NCBI GenBank assembly: GCA_030429735.1
Contig: JAUIET010000009.1
Coordinates: 62,001 to 126,000 of the forward strand
Source: Gammaproteobacteria bacterium
Lineage (GTDB): Bacteria; Pseudomonadota; Gammaproteobacteria; Pseudomonadales; JAUIET01
DNA: 64,000 nucleotides
Reading direction: 5' to 3'
In this document: positions 1 to 7,485 of the stretch, piece by piece
Numbering within the stretch: position 1 is the stretch's first letter
Layout of the letters: each line of letters starts with the position of its first letter
Made by a program: the position numbers and the translations under genes
The notes under the pieces: model-generated
What the model was told of the DNA's origin: nothing
What the model saw: the letters and a program-made list of their open reading frames with translations, nothing else
Databases searched by the model: none

Positions 1-1
1 C

Positions 2-676
2 GGCAAAATTCCGGCTGAATGTGGCATGCTGATGTGCAGCAGTTTTATCAGTGACCAGATTGCCAGTATGCAGATGGCCGACAACTACGCAGCCTGGCAT
101 GCAACGGCTGATGTCAGGCCGGCCTACCGCTGGCACAAACTGATATTGCAGGTTTTGCAATGGAAGAAGCCGCGCGGACGCTGGTTGCTAAAGGCGCCTG
201 CTCACCAGAATTATCTGGATATTCTGCTTGAGACCTATCCGGATGCACGCATTGTGCAAACCCATCGTGACCCCATCAAATGCATGGCATCTACCACGAA
301 CCTGATGGCCTGCATTTACAAGATGCGCAGCGACCGCCGATTTGATGCTGTTGCCTTTGACAACATATTGATGGGCGAACCCACGGCACAGCGTCTTGAA
401 CATGTTATGGCACAGCGAGCGAGCGGGGTTATTCCGGATGCCAGCATATGTGACTCGCACTACTACGATTTGTTGGAAGATCCGATTGCGAATGTGCAGA
501 AGATCTATAAGCACTTTGGCATGCAGCTGGGTGATGACGCCGCAGCGCGAATGACACAGTATCTTGCGGATAAACCGCAAGGAAAGTTCGGCGCGCATAA
601 TTATTCGTCCGACGTGTTAGAGCGCCCTTTCTTCAAGCGCTATCAAGAACACTACGGTGTTCCTTCAGAGGTATAG
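2..676 (+). CDS. Sulfotransferase family protein (5' end outside window)
   Basis: The frame is open to the left edge, so the N-terminus with the PAPS-binding P-loop is missing. The visible 225 residues carry the second half of a bacterial sulfotransferase (PF13469 type): LLKAPAHQNYLDILL, then TYPDARIVQTHRDP, where the Arg of the HRDP motif normally helps bind the 3'-phosphate of PAPS. The end is similar in layout to the complete sulfotransferase at 13103-14350 (KSPQHLWHLQALL, YPDACIVQTHRDPV), so the two are paralogues. Family role: transfer of sulfate from PAPS to an alcohol or amine; the substrate is unknown. The stop is followed after 3 nt by the next gene, suggesting cotranscription. Confidence 0.85.
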   Translation, partial: GKIPAECGMLMCSSFISDQIASMQMADNYAAWHATADVRPAYRWHKLILQVLQWKKPRGRWLLKAPAHQNYLDILLETYPDARIVQTHRDPIKCMASTTNLMACIYKMRSDRRFDAVAFDNILMGEPTAQRLEHVMAQRASGVIPDASICDSHYYDLLEDPIANVQKIYKHFGMQLGDDAAARMTQYLADKPQGKFGAHNYSSDVLERPFFKRYQEHYGVPSEV

Positions 677-679
677 GTA

Positions 680-1726
680 ATGAAACGCATGCAGGCATGG
701 CGTACACAACGATATGGGCCACCACTCGAGGTGCTGAAACTGGAAGATGTGCCTATCCCGGAGCCAGGCGACAATGAAGTGCTGGTCAAGGTGCAAGGCA
801 TTCCGCTCAATCTCAATGATCTTGAACGAGTGATGGGCGGCAACATGATGGTTGAACCCGAACTTCCCTACAGCCCTGGAATGGAAGTGATGGGTGTAGT
901 GGAACACTGTGGTTCCGCGGCGCAGGCCTGGCAGGGTAAACGAGTGGTTGGTATCACAGCGGGCGCTCACGGTGGTTTCGCCGAATACGCGGTGTGTCCT
1001 GCAGTCTCCTTGTTTGATATGCCCGACGCAATTCCACTTCCGGACGCGGCAGCATTGTTCTTTCCGTTCCATCTGGCCTGGTTAGGGCTTTATGATCGCG
1101 CTGACCTGAAAGCGGATGAAACGGTGCTGATTCACGCTGCGGCCGGTGGCGCAGGTAGCGCCGCTATTCAGCTGGCAAAATTACGAGGCGCGCGGGTGAT
1201 CGCCACCGCAGGCTCGGATCAAAAGCTGTCGCTCTGCCGTGATTTGAGCGCGGATGTGCTGATCAATTATCAGCAGGAGGACTTTGCTGCAAAAGTGTTT
1301 GAGGTCACGAATAAGCACGGGGTAGATGTAGTGTTCGACAATGTCGGCGAGGCTGTGATGGAAAAATCCATGAATTGTCTTGCATACAATGGTCGTTACG
1401 TTATGAATGGCTTCGCTTCCGACAAAACAGTTGCGGATGAAAAGTTCCTGGTGCCGCGACGTATCGCGCTTGGCAATTTTCGTTTGTGCGGTGTGCTGCT
1501 TGCCTATGCGGATGACGAAAGCGGACCATTTATCAAAGAGGCGATGGGTTGGAATTTCCCGCACCGCTCCTTGGGCGAGAAGATAATGCGAGATATTTGT
1601 GGTTTGCGTGAACAGGGCAAACTGACAGCGGTGATCGGGCAAACCGCGGCTTTCGAAGACCTGCCCCAGTGTGTACAGGACATGGCCGATAGAAACACAA
1701 GCGGCCGTATTGTGATAACGCTGTGA
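680..1726 (+). CDS. Zinc-independent alcohol dehydrogenase/quinone oxidoreductase-like protein
   Basis: A 348-residue medium-chain dehydrogenase/reductase. The N-terminal GroES-like half holds EVLVKVQGIPLNLND. The Rossmann nucleotide-binding motif AAAGGAGSAAIQLAK lies near residue 155, followed by ARVIATAGSDQKL, the usual NADPH-preferring quinone oxidoreductase pattern. No structural or catalytic zinc cysteine cluster is visible, which agrees with the zinc-free branch. It likely reduces quinones or alpha,beta-unsaturated carbonyls with NADPH; the substrate cannot be read from sequence. ATG 680 is 3 nt after the sulfotransferase stop and the stop overlaps the DUF3604 start, so these genes form one transcription unit. 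Confidence 0.85.
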   Translation: MKRMQAWRTQRYGPPLEVLKLEDVPIPEPGDNEVLVKVQGIPLNLNDLERVMGGNMMVEPELPYSPGMEVMGVVEHCGSAAQAWQGKRVVGITAGAHGGFAEYAVCPAVSLFDMPDAIPLPDAAALFFPFHLAWLGLYDRADLKADETVLIHAAAGGAGSAAIQLAKLRGARVIATAGSDQKLSLCRDLSADVLINYQQEDFAAKVFEVTNKHGVDVVFDNVGEAVMEKSMNCLAYNGRYVMNGFASDKTVADEKFLVPRRIALGNFRLCGVLLAYADDESGPFIKEAMGWNFPHRSLGEKIMRDICGLREQGKLTAVIGQTAAFEDLPQCVQDMADRNTSGRIVITL

Positions 1727-3933
1727 TGTTTGATTCGCGTGTGCTGCTGTTGCTTGGCGTATTCATGCTCAGCGCGTGTGCAGAGCGTCAGGGGGGTGGT
1801 GACGTGGCTGCACCTTCTGTAACAGCCGCGGCTATCTCAGATCGTGAGCAACGCCAATCCTCAATTCATACTGACACCAGGCCGCAAATTCTATTCGGTG
1901 ATCTTCATGTGCATACAACATTTTCACCAGATGCATTCATCACGGCGCTGCCTGTTGCCGGTGGCCGAGGTTTAACACCACCGGCGACAGCCTGCGACTT
2001 TGCGCGATATTGTTCGGCGCTCGATTTCTGGTCTATTAACGATCATGCTGAAGGAGTGACACCACAACGCTGGCAAGACACAAAAGATGTGGTTCGCCAA
2101 TGCAATGCGGTAGCCGGTGACCCGAGCAATCCTGACATGGTTGCGTTTCTCGGCTGGGAGTGGAGCCAGGTCAATACAGATCCAGCCAAACACTTTGGCC
2201 ACAAAAACGTGATTTTCCTTGATACAGATGATGATAAGGTCCCTACGCGCGCTATCGCGGCACCGCGTGAGAAATTGAATCAGGCGCCAATGGGTCGCCT
2301 GGCGCAGTGGATGTTGGCCCTGGGCGATTTCGAGAATCGGGGTTACTACTTTGGTATTGATACGTATTACAGGGAAATAGCTGAAACGCCGATCTGCGCA
2401 AGAGATGTGGACACACGCGAGCTACTTGCGGATTGCCTGGAAGTAGCTGACACGCCAAAGGAACTGTTTGCAAAACTAAACCAGTGGGATTTCGATGCGC
2501 TGGTCATTCCGCATGGCAACGCCTGGGGACTCAACACGCCACCGGCGACCAGCTTTAATAAACAGCTGAGCAGTCGATATCATGACAGGCGACTTCAAAC
2601 TCTGTTTGAGGTGTACTCCGGTCATGGCAATTCAGAAGAATTTAGGCCCTGGACTGCCACTGTAGTTGATGACACCGGCGCAACCCATTGCCCACAACCG
2701 AGCGATGATTACTTGCCGTGTTGTTGGCAGGCGGGCAATATCATTGCACAGCGATGTGCGGCGGAGGGTGCCGATGATGTAGAGTGCTCTGCAAGGGCGG
2801 CGCAGGCAAGGCAGAATTTTGTTGATGCTGGTATTTCGGGCCATTTAACCGTACCCGGCCAGCAGGTCACGGATTGGCTTAACTGCGGTCAGTGCGAAGA
2901 CTGCTTTGCAGAAGGGATGGATCACAGACCAAAAACCACGGCGCAGTATGCGCTGGCGATCAGCAACTTTGATGATCCCGCGCAACCACTCCGATTCCGT
3001 TTTGGGTTTATTGGCTCCAGCGATAATCATGGTGCAGCACCGGGCACCGGCTACAAAGAGTTTGGGCGACGCCAATTCACTGATGGCCTGTCGCCGAGTA
3101 AGGAACGCATGGCCAATAATATGATGCGTGATTCCAGAGAAGCCATTGCGCGATCCATTCCTATCGAACAAGTCGCGGACGTTAGTTTGAATAAGCAACG
3201 TAATATGGAGCGCCAGGCGTCTTTCTGGATGACTGGCGGCTTGGTTGCTGTGCACAGCGAGGGCCGTAATCGGCAAGCTATCTGGAGCGGCTTGACCAGT
3301 AAAAACGTGTACGCCACGTCGGGTGATCGAACGCTGCTGTGGTTTGATGAGATCAGCGATGTTGGAAGCCCGAAACCAATGGGCTCTGAAATTACAATGG
3401 ATCGCAACCCGGTATTCAAAGTATCTGCAGTGGGTGCTTTTGAACAATTACCGGGTTGTCCGGAGCATGCCATACAAGCATTGGGCCAGGCTCAGCTTGA
3501 TACGCTTTGCGGGGGGGAGTGTTACAACCCGTCGGACAAACGAAAAAGAATGAAGCGCATTGAAGTGGTTAGAATATTGCCGCAGATAAGCCCGCAAGAA
3601 GACGTTTCAACATTGATCCAAGACCCATGGAAAACATTTCAATGTGATCCTGAGTCAGTTATTTGCAGAATCGAGTTTAACGATGAGCAATTTATTGAGT
3701 CGGGTAGGGAAGCGGTGTATTACGTGCGTGCAATTCAGGAAGCCAGCGATGCAATCAATGCGGGTGGCTTGCGTTGTGAGTACGATGAAGACGGTAACTG
3801 CGTGAAAGTGAATCCGTGCTATGCAGGGCCGAGAACCGCGGCTGATGATGATTGTTTGGCACCGCTGGAGGAGCGTGCCTGGTCGTCACCGATATTTGTA
3901 ACACCTGCTGAAAAACCAAACGAACATTTTTAA
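1726..3933 (+). CDS. DUF3604 domain lipoprotein
   Basis: A 735-residue protein of the DUF3604 family. The N-terminus is a lipoprotein signal (hydrophobic LLLLGVFM, lipobox LSAC with Cys18), so it is probably an exported lipid-anchored protein. PHP-like metal-ligand motifs are visible: GDLHVHTTFSPDA (about residue 60), INDHAEG, IPHGNAWG and GSSDNHGA. A PHP-type metallohydrolase activity is inferred from these; no reaction is established for the family. The start is ATG 1726, overlapping the upstream TGA by one base; a GTG three bases earlier is possible. Cys-rich patches (CGQCEDC, CGGECYNP) suit an envelope protein with disulfides. Translationally coupled to the oxidoreductase gene. Confidence 0.85.
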   Translation: MFDSRVLLLLGVFMLSACAERQGGGDVAAPSVTAAAISDREQRQSSIHTDTRPQILFGDLHVHTTFSPDAFITALPVAGGRGLTPPATACDFARYCSALDFWSINDHAEGVTPQRWQDTKDVVRQCNAVAGDPSNPDMVAFLGWEWSQVNTDPAKHFGHKNVIFLDTDDDKVPTRAIAAPREKLNQAPMGRLAQWMLALGDFENRGYYFGIDTYYREIAETPICARDVDTRELLADCLEVADTPKELFAKLNQWDFDALVIPHGNAWGLNTPPATSFNKQLSSRYHDRRLQTLFEVYSGHGNSEEFRPWTATVVDDTGATHCPQPSDDYLPCCWQAGNIIAQRCAAEGADDVECSARAAQARQNFVDAGISGHLTVPGQQVTDWLNCGQCEDCFAEGMDHRPKTTAQYALAISNFDDPAQPLRFRFGFIGSSDNHGAAPGTGYKEFGRRQFTDGLSPSKERMANNMMRDSREAIARSIPIEQVADVSLNKQRNMERQASFWMTGGLVAVHSEGRNRQAIWSGLTSKNVYATSGDRTLLWFDEISDVGSPKPMGSEITMDRNPVFKVSAVGAFEQLPGCPEHAIQALGQAQLDTLCGGECYNPSDKRKRMKRIEVVRILPQISPQEDVSTLIQDPWKTFQCDPESVICRIEFNDEQFIESGREAVYYVRAIQEASDAINAGGLRCEYDEDGNCVKVNPCYAGPRTAADDDCLAPLEERAWSSPIFVTPAEKPNEHF

Positions 3934-3951
3934 TTTCTGAGAGGAGATAAT

Positions 3952-4425
3952 ATGGCTTCCAAAATACCCAGCCGCGAGACCTTAAAGGCCTGGGCGAACA
4001 ATTACGACAAGTTATGGACCGCGGGAGACAAACAAGGCTGGATTGATTCTTATCGAACCGTTGTGCAAGGGGATGCCATTAGAATGCTTGACCCTGTGGG
4101 TACACCGGAAAAGTTTGGATTCAAGCACTGTTGTGAAGACAGCTGGGACCTGTTTCAACCTAATGTAAAGTTCCACATACCGAAGGAAACCCTGTTTGTT
4201 CTGGCAAACGAAGTCTGCTGGGTGATGAACAATCACGTAACCAAAAATGGCGAGTTGTTTGTGGAACCGAGTATTGAGTCATTTCGTTTTGAACCAGACG
4301 GTTCCCTCGTGATTCGCACCTGGTACCGTATTCCAAAACACAATGATGGCGAACTTGGTGAAATGTTTCAGACTTATTTGCCCGATAACGACGGTAGGGC
4401 GGATGACACGTATCGAAGTAACTAG
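3952..4425 (+). CDS. NTF2-like/SnoaL-like domain protein
   Basis: A 157-residue soluble protein. A strong Shine-Dalgarno (GAGAGGAGAT) sits 5-10 nt before ATG 3952. Length and pattern (N-terminal helices RETLKAWANNYDKLWTAGDKQGW, then a sheet-rich half ending VIRTWYRIPKHNDGELGE) fit the NTF2-like cone fold used by SnoaL-type cyclases/isomerases and by small-molecule binding proteins. No clear catalytic Asp/His pair can be assigned. It follows the DUF3604 gene by 18 nt and probably ends that operon. Function unknown. Confidence 0.65.
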   Translation: MASKIPSRETLKAWANNYDKLWTAGDKQGWIDSYRTVVQGDAIRMLDPVGTPEKFGFKHCCEDSWDLFQPNVKFHIPKETLFVLANEVCWVMNNHVTKNGELFVEPSIESFRFEPDGSLVIRTWYRIPKHNDGELGEMFQTYLPDNDGRADDTYRSN

Positions 4426-4445
4426 CCTGCCAAGGTGCCGCAGTA

Positions 4446-5393
4446 TTAGAAGCAATCGAGCCTATGTGACAAAGTAGCTAGAAATTGATGCTCTTCCCTG
4501 GCCAGGTGCTGGGCATCGGCGACGCTGATTTCTTCGAAACTGATAGTCTCGCCGGTACCAAGTTGACCAAGCACACCTATATCGACTGTGGCGACGGTTC
4601 CAATCTTCGGGTAGCCACCTGTGGTGGGGCCATCAACCATCAGTATGATTGGGTCACCAGATGCCGGTACCTGCACGCTGCCGGGAAGTACTGGGTCAGA
4701 GATGATGTTGCCGTCGCCAGCGTGTTCAATTGATTTACCCTGCAAACGAATGCCCATTCGATCCGAATCCGCCTGCACCGAGAAACTGGTTGAGTAGAAA
4801 TCGTCAAGGCCACGTTGAGTAAAGTGAGCTTGCTGTGGGCCAGCGATCACTCGAATGCTGGATCGTTGCGGACGTTGCAGGCTTTTTCTGAGCGCATAGT
4901 CGCGTGTGTGTGGTGCCCAGGTATGCCGAACAGGAAGCAAGGACCCAGCGGTCATGCCACCAGCAAACCCACCCAGTCCAGAGCGCACATGTGTGGCACA
5001 ACTATTCAATTCGGGTTCGCAATCAAACCCACCAAGCACCGATAGATAACCGCGCACCCCCAAGGTTGGTGTACCCACCCGTAAGAGGTCACCCCGGTGC
5101 AGCGAGTGCGTGCAATAGCTGTCGATTGCGCGGTTGTTCACAAACAATTCGAAGTTGCCGCTAAACGCAATCTTGATGCTGTCTGCCACAATTTCGAATT
5201 CGCCACCGGTCAGCGCGAATTCAAGACAGGGCGTGTTGATTGGGTTGCCGAGCAGAATATTGGCCACTTTGAAATTGTAAGGATCGGCTGCACCGCTGCG
5301 CGTTACGCCATGAGATTGATAACCCAAACGTCCCAGATCCTGCAGCTGGCACAGTGGTGTGATCTGCAACACTCTTAAGCCGGCAATGCTCAT
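4446..5393 (-). CDS. pxpC: 5-oxoprolinase subunit PxpC (AHS2/KipA carboxyltransferase-like)
   Basis: A 315-residue protein with the allophanate-hydrolase-subunit-2 fold: N-terminal QDLGRLGYQSHGVTRSGAAD, and C-terminal GPTTGGYPKIGTVATVD typical of biotin-dependent carboxyltransferase-like proteins. Together with PxpB and PxpA this subunit cleaves 5-oxoproline to glutamate at the cost of ATP. ATG 5393 overlaps the pxpB stop (ATGA), so the two subunits are translationally coupled. No pxpA (LamB/YcsF) gene is in the window. A KipI/KipA-like regulatory pair is the alternative naming for the same fold. Confidence 0.88.
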   Translation of the reverse strand: MSIAGLRVLQITPLCQLQDLGRLGYQSHGVTRSGAADPYNFKVANILLGNPINTPCLEFALTGGEFEIVADSIKIAFSGNFELFVNNRAIDSYCTHSLHRGDLLRVGTPTLGVRGYLSVLGGFDCEPELNSCATHVRSGLGGFAGGMTAGSLLPVRHTWAPHTRDYALRKSLQRPQRSSIRVIAGPQQAHFTQRGLDDFYSTSFSVQADSDRMGIRLQGKSIEHAGDGNIISDPVLPGSVQVPASGDPIILMVDGPTTGGYPKIGTVATVDIGVLGQLGTGETISFEEISVADAQHLAREEHQFLATLSHRLDCF

Positions 5394-6169
5394 TGCTCAG
5401 GCCCTCGACCAACAGCCTCAATCAGCAAATCACCTTTTTCGGCGGCTTTCTCCAAACGCTGATACTCAGCGGTATCAACTGCGAAGAACTGCACCTCGTC
5501 ACCGGCTTCAATGATAAAAGGCGGTTCACGGCCTGGGTCGTAGCTTCTGACCGGAGTTTGCCCTAGCAGTCGCCAGCCGCTTGGCATGGCCAGCGCACCA
5601 ATCATGCCTTGCTGGCCGCCAATAGATATACAGCCCTTGGGTACTTGCAGGCGGGGTGAGCTCAAGCGCGGGGTGTGCAGCGGTTCTGGAAGGCCACCGA
5701 GGTAGCACCAGCCTGGCGCAAAGCCCAGCATGTACACTCGAAAGACGGCCTCGCAATGAAGGTTTATTACTTCCTCGGTGCTCATGTCGTGCAGACGTGC
5801 AACATCGTCCAGATCACAGCCTGCCTCACCGCCATAAAGCACAGGAACCCGCCAACAACGCGTTTTACTCTGTCGATCGCCTAGTTCCTCAAGCAAGCTG
5901 GCTACCGTCGCGGTCAGTTGTTCAGTCGATGCAATGATGCAGCTGTATTGAATCAGCAATGATCGGTACGAGGGTACAACTTCGATAACACCTGGCAACT
6001 GTGCGGCTTCCACGTGTTGTTTAAGCATCAGTACCTGGGTATTGATAGCGGGGTCGATGCGATTGTCGAATTCGACAAGCAACGCGGAATCCCCAACAGC
6101 GGTCAGAGTGGCAGTGGACACTAGATTGATCTGCAAGATTTTGATACGAAGCTTACAGCGAATGACCAC
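5390..6169 (-). CDS. pxpB: 5-oxoprolinase subunit PxpB (AHS1/KipI-like)
   Basis: Up to 259 residues; the conserved part starts at LTAVGDSALLVEFDN. Hallmarks of the AHS1 fold are VPSYRSLLIQY, VPVLYGGEAGCDLDDVA, the FAPGWCYLGGLPE loop and GSISIGG-like VPKGCISIGGQQGM. It forms a complex with PxpC in the ATP-dependent 5-oxoprolinase. The start is uncertain: GTG 6169 gives extra N-terminal residues (VIRCKLRIKILQIN), while GTG 6120 (VSTATLTAVGD) gives the usual family length; neither has a clear ribosome binding site. Confidence 0.85.
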   Translation of the reverse strand: MVIRCKLRIKILQINLVSTATLTAVGDSALLVEFDNRIDPAINTQVLMLKQHVEAAQLPGVIEVVPSYRSLLIQYSCIIASTEQLTATVASLLEELGDRQSKTRCWRVPVLYGGEAGCDLDDVARLHDMSTEEVINLHCEAVFRVYMLGFAPGWCYLGGLPEPLHTPRLSSPRLQVPKGCISIGGQQGMIGALAMPSGWRLLGQTPVRSYDPGREPPFIIEAGDEVQFFAVDTAEYQRLEKAAEKGDLLIEAVGRGPEQ

Positions 6170-6302
6170 GCGTGGCCAGACGCGAATAGTGCTTGGTCAA
6201 GCCGCCCTGGAAAGCGGCTGGCAATAACTGATAACCGCGTGGATTCACCAGCAGCAGTTCCGAACGGCAGTTGCCACATAATCCAAAGCTTACGTGCCAG
6301 TA
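6153..6302 (-). pseudogene. Possible remnant of a small CxxC-containing protein
   Basis: Between pxpB and the SprA-like gene, one minus-strand frame reads, without a stop, CGLCGNC-type residues (GLCGNCRSELLLVNPRG) then LPAAFQGGLTKHYSRLATRG and a TAA at 6155-6153. Amino-acid composition looks protein-like, with a CxxC pair as in a zinc ribbon. There is no ATG/GTG/TTG before the CxxC in this frame; the frame next to it opens at a TTG (6330) and could supply an N-terminus if one frameshift were present. It may be a broken small gene or chance. Not recognised. Confidence 0.25.
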
Positions 6303-6326
6303 TTAATGCTCTTGAGTAAGCACTGT

Positions 6327-7010
6327 TCAAGCCAGGGCTTGAAACGACGGGTTTTCAGGGCTGTTCTGTGCCAGAAGCTCGGATGTGATCAGCCGCTCGG
6401 CAATAGACCGTCTGCTCGATGATAGCTTTTCTGGGGTGGTCTCGGCGCGCCTCAACTCTGGAGCCTGAGAGTCGTCTGCAGTGAGTTCCCCTTGTGCCAG
6501 TTGTTCTTCAAGTTCCGCTGCTTTTTGTTCACGCAGCTCAATCTGCGCGTCAATTTTCATTTGCGTTGCCTGCGCGGCCACGGCACGATCTTGCGCAGAG
6601 GGCTGTGCGGGTGCCAATGCGGCGCGTTTTACCTGGTCCGCTTTGCGGATGGTGGCTTCCGGGTCACCGGCAACCGGGCTGGTAGAAATGGGAACTTCAC
6701 CGCCCACTGCGTAGTTTTTCCCATTTGGACCACGCTCAAACGTATAGCTAGGTGCACCGGCGTGGACACCACCAACCGCCGCATGAGCTTGTTCGTGCGC
6801 ACGAACCTCACGGTCTCTAGCGGCGAGTTCATTGATTATTCGGGTTTCTTCGTCGCTTAAGCGTTTCTCTTTGGCGTGTGCTTGTTGCCGCGACGCGTCG
6901 GTTTTTTCGGCGTCTGAGTCGCTGGAGTTTGCTGGTTTCTCCGCGCGGTGAACGCGCTGGTGGTGGCCGTACGGTTGCGCAACAAGGCTTGACGCGGGTG
7001 ACACATTCAT
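6327..7010 (-). CDS. SprA-related/CJM1_0395-type putative metalloprotease
   Basis: A 227-residue protein whose centre carries REVRAHEQAHAAVGG, where HEQAH is an HExxH zinc-protease motif, followed by GAPSYTFERGPNGKNYAVGGEVPISTSP, the signature of the SprA-related family (PF12118). The flanks are charged and low complexity (coiled-coil-like IDAQIELREQKAAELEEQLAQ after the domain). No signal peptide is visible. Proteolysis is inferred from the motif and substrates are unknown. It sits 20 nt downstream of the small flagellar-rod-like gene; ATG 7010 is the first start of the frame. Confidence 0.75.
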   Translation of the reverse strand: MNVSPASSLVAQPYGHHQRVHRAEKPANSSDSDAEKTDASRQQAHAKEKRLSDEETRIINELAARDREVRAHEQAHAAVGGVHAGAPSYTFERGPNGKNYAVGGEVPISTSPVAGDPEATIRKADQVKRAALAPAQPSAQDRAVAAQATQMKIDAQIELREQKAAELEEQLAQGELTADDSQAPELRRAETTPEKLSSSRRSIAERLITSELLAQNSPENPSFQALA

Positions 7011-7030
7011 GTCGGCACGGCGTGTATTAC

Positions 7031-7267
7031 TTAACGGAAGGTGTCGATCAGAGTGCCCAGCGTTTCATCCGCGGTTTTGATGACGGTCGCTGAGGCTTCT
7101 ACCTGGCGACTGCCTTGTTTCAACGCCACGACGGCGTCCGGTAAACCTTGCGCTTCGGCATCATTGCTGGCCGTGGTCACTTTTACAATATCGTTTGCAG
7201 CCTGGTGAGTGCTCTCCAGACCTTGACGCATGCCTGCTGTGCCCGTTTGAATCGTTGAATTAATCAT
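7031..7267 (-). CDS. Small protein resembling the C-terminal end of flagellar rod/hook proteins
   Basis: A 78-residue protein starting at ATG 7267 (GGGAT 7 nt upstream; an in-frame TTG at 7279 is less likely). The end, VEASATVIKTADETLGTLIDTF, closely resembles the C-terminal helix of FlgG/FlgC/FlgE family proteins (NVEAS...K..DEMLGTLLD), but the N-terminal rod motif and the body are absent. It could be a stand-alone axial-protein-like helix or a gene derived from one. Cotranscribed with the SprA-like gene. No other flagellar gene is in the window. Confidence 0.55.
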   Translation of the reverse strand: MINSTIQTGTAGMRQGLESTHQAANDIVKVTTASNDAEAQGLPDAVVALKQGSRQVEASATVIKTADETLGTLIDTFR

Positions 7268-7485
7268 GCTAAATCCCAATGGCTAGTGCCAACAACTGTG
7301 ATTTTCATTCCCAAAGGTAGTCAATGTAGCGATCGAGCTCTACTAATCCCGGTTGAAATGCGATCAAGATCGCACTTTTTCGGCCAAACGGTTGTTAAGT
7401 TTTTAGTATGGGCGTTTTTGCCGTCGCCTTTTTCTGCCGTTGATCCTGACGGCGGTTTGGGTTGATTGTGTTAGCATGCCCCGCA

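Noticed and set aside
6170-6227. Plus-strand reading GQAALESGWQ resembling the FlgJ glucosaminidase motif
   Set aside because: The complementary strand has a longer protein-like frame (LPAAFQGGL), there is no continuation on the plus strand, and the match is only eight residues.
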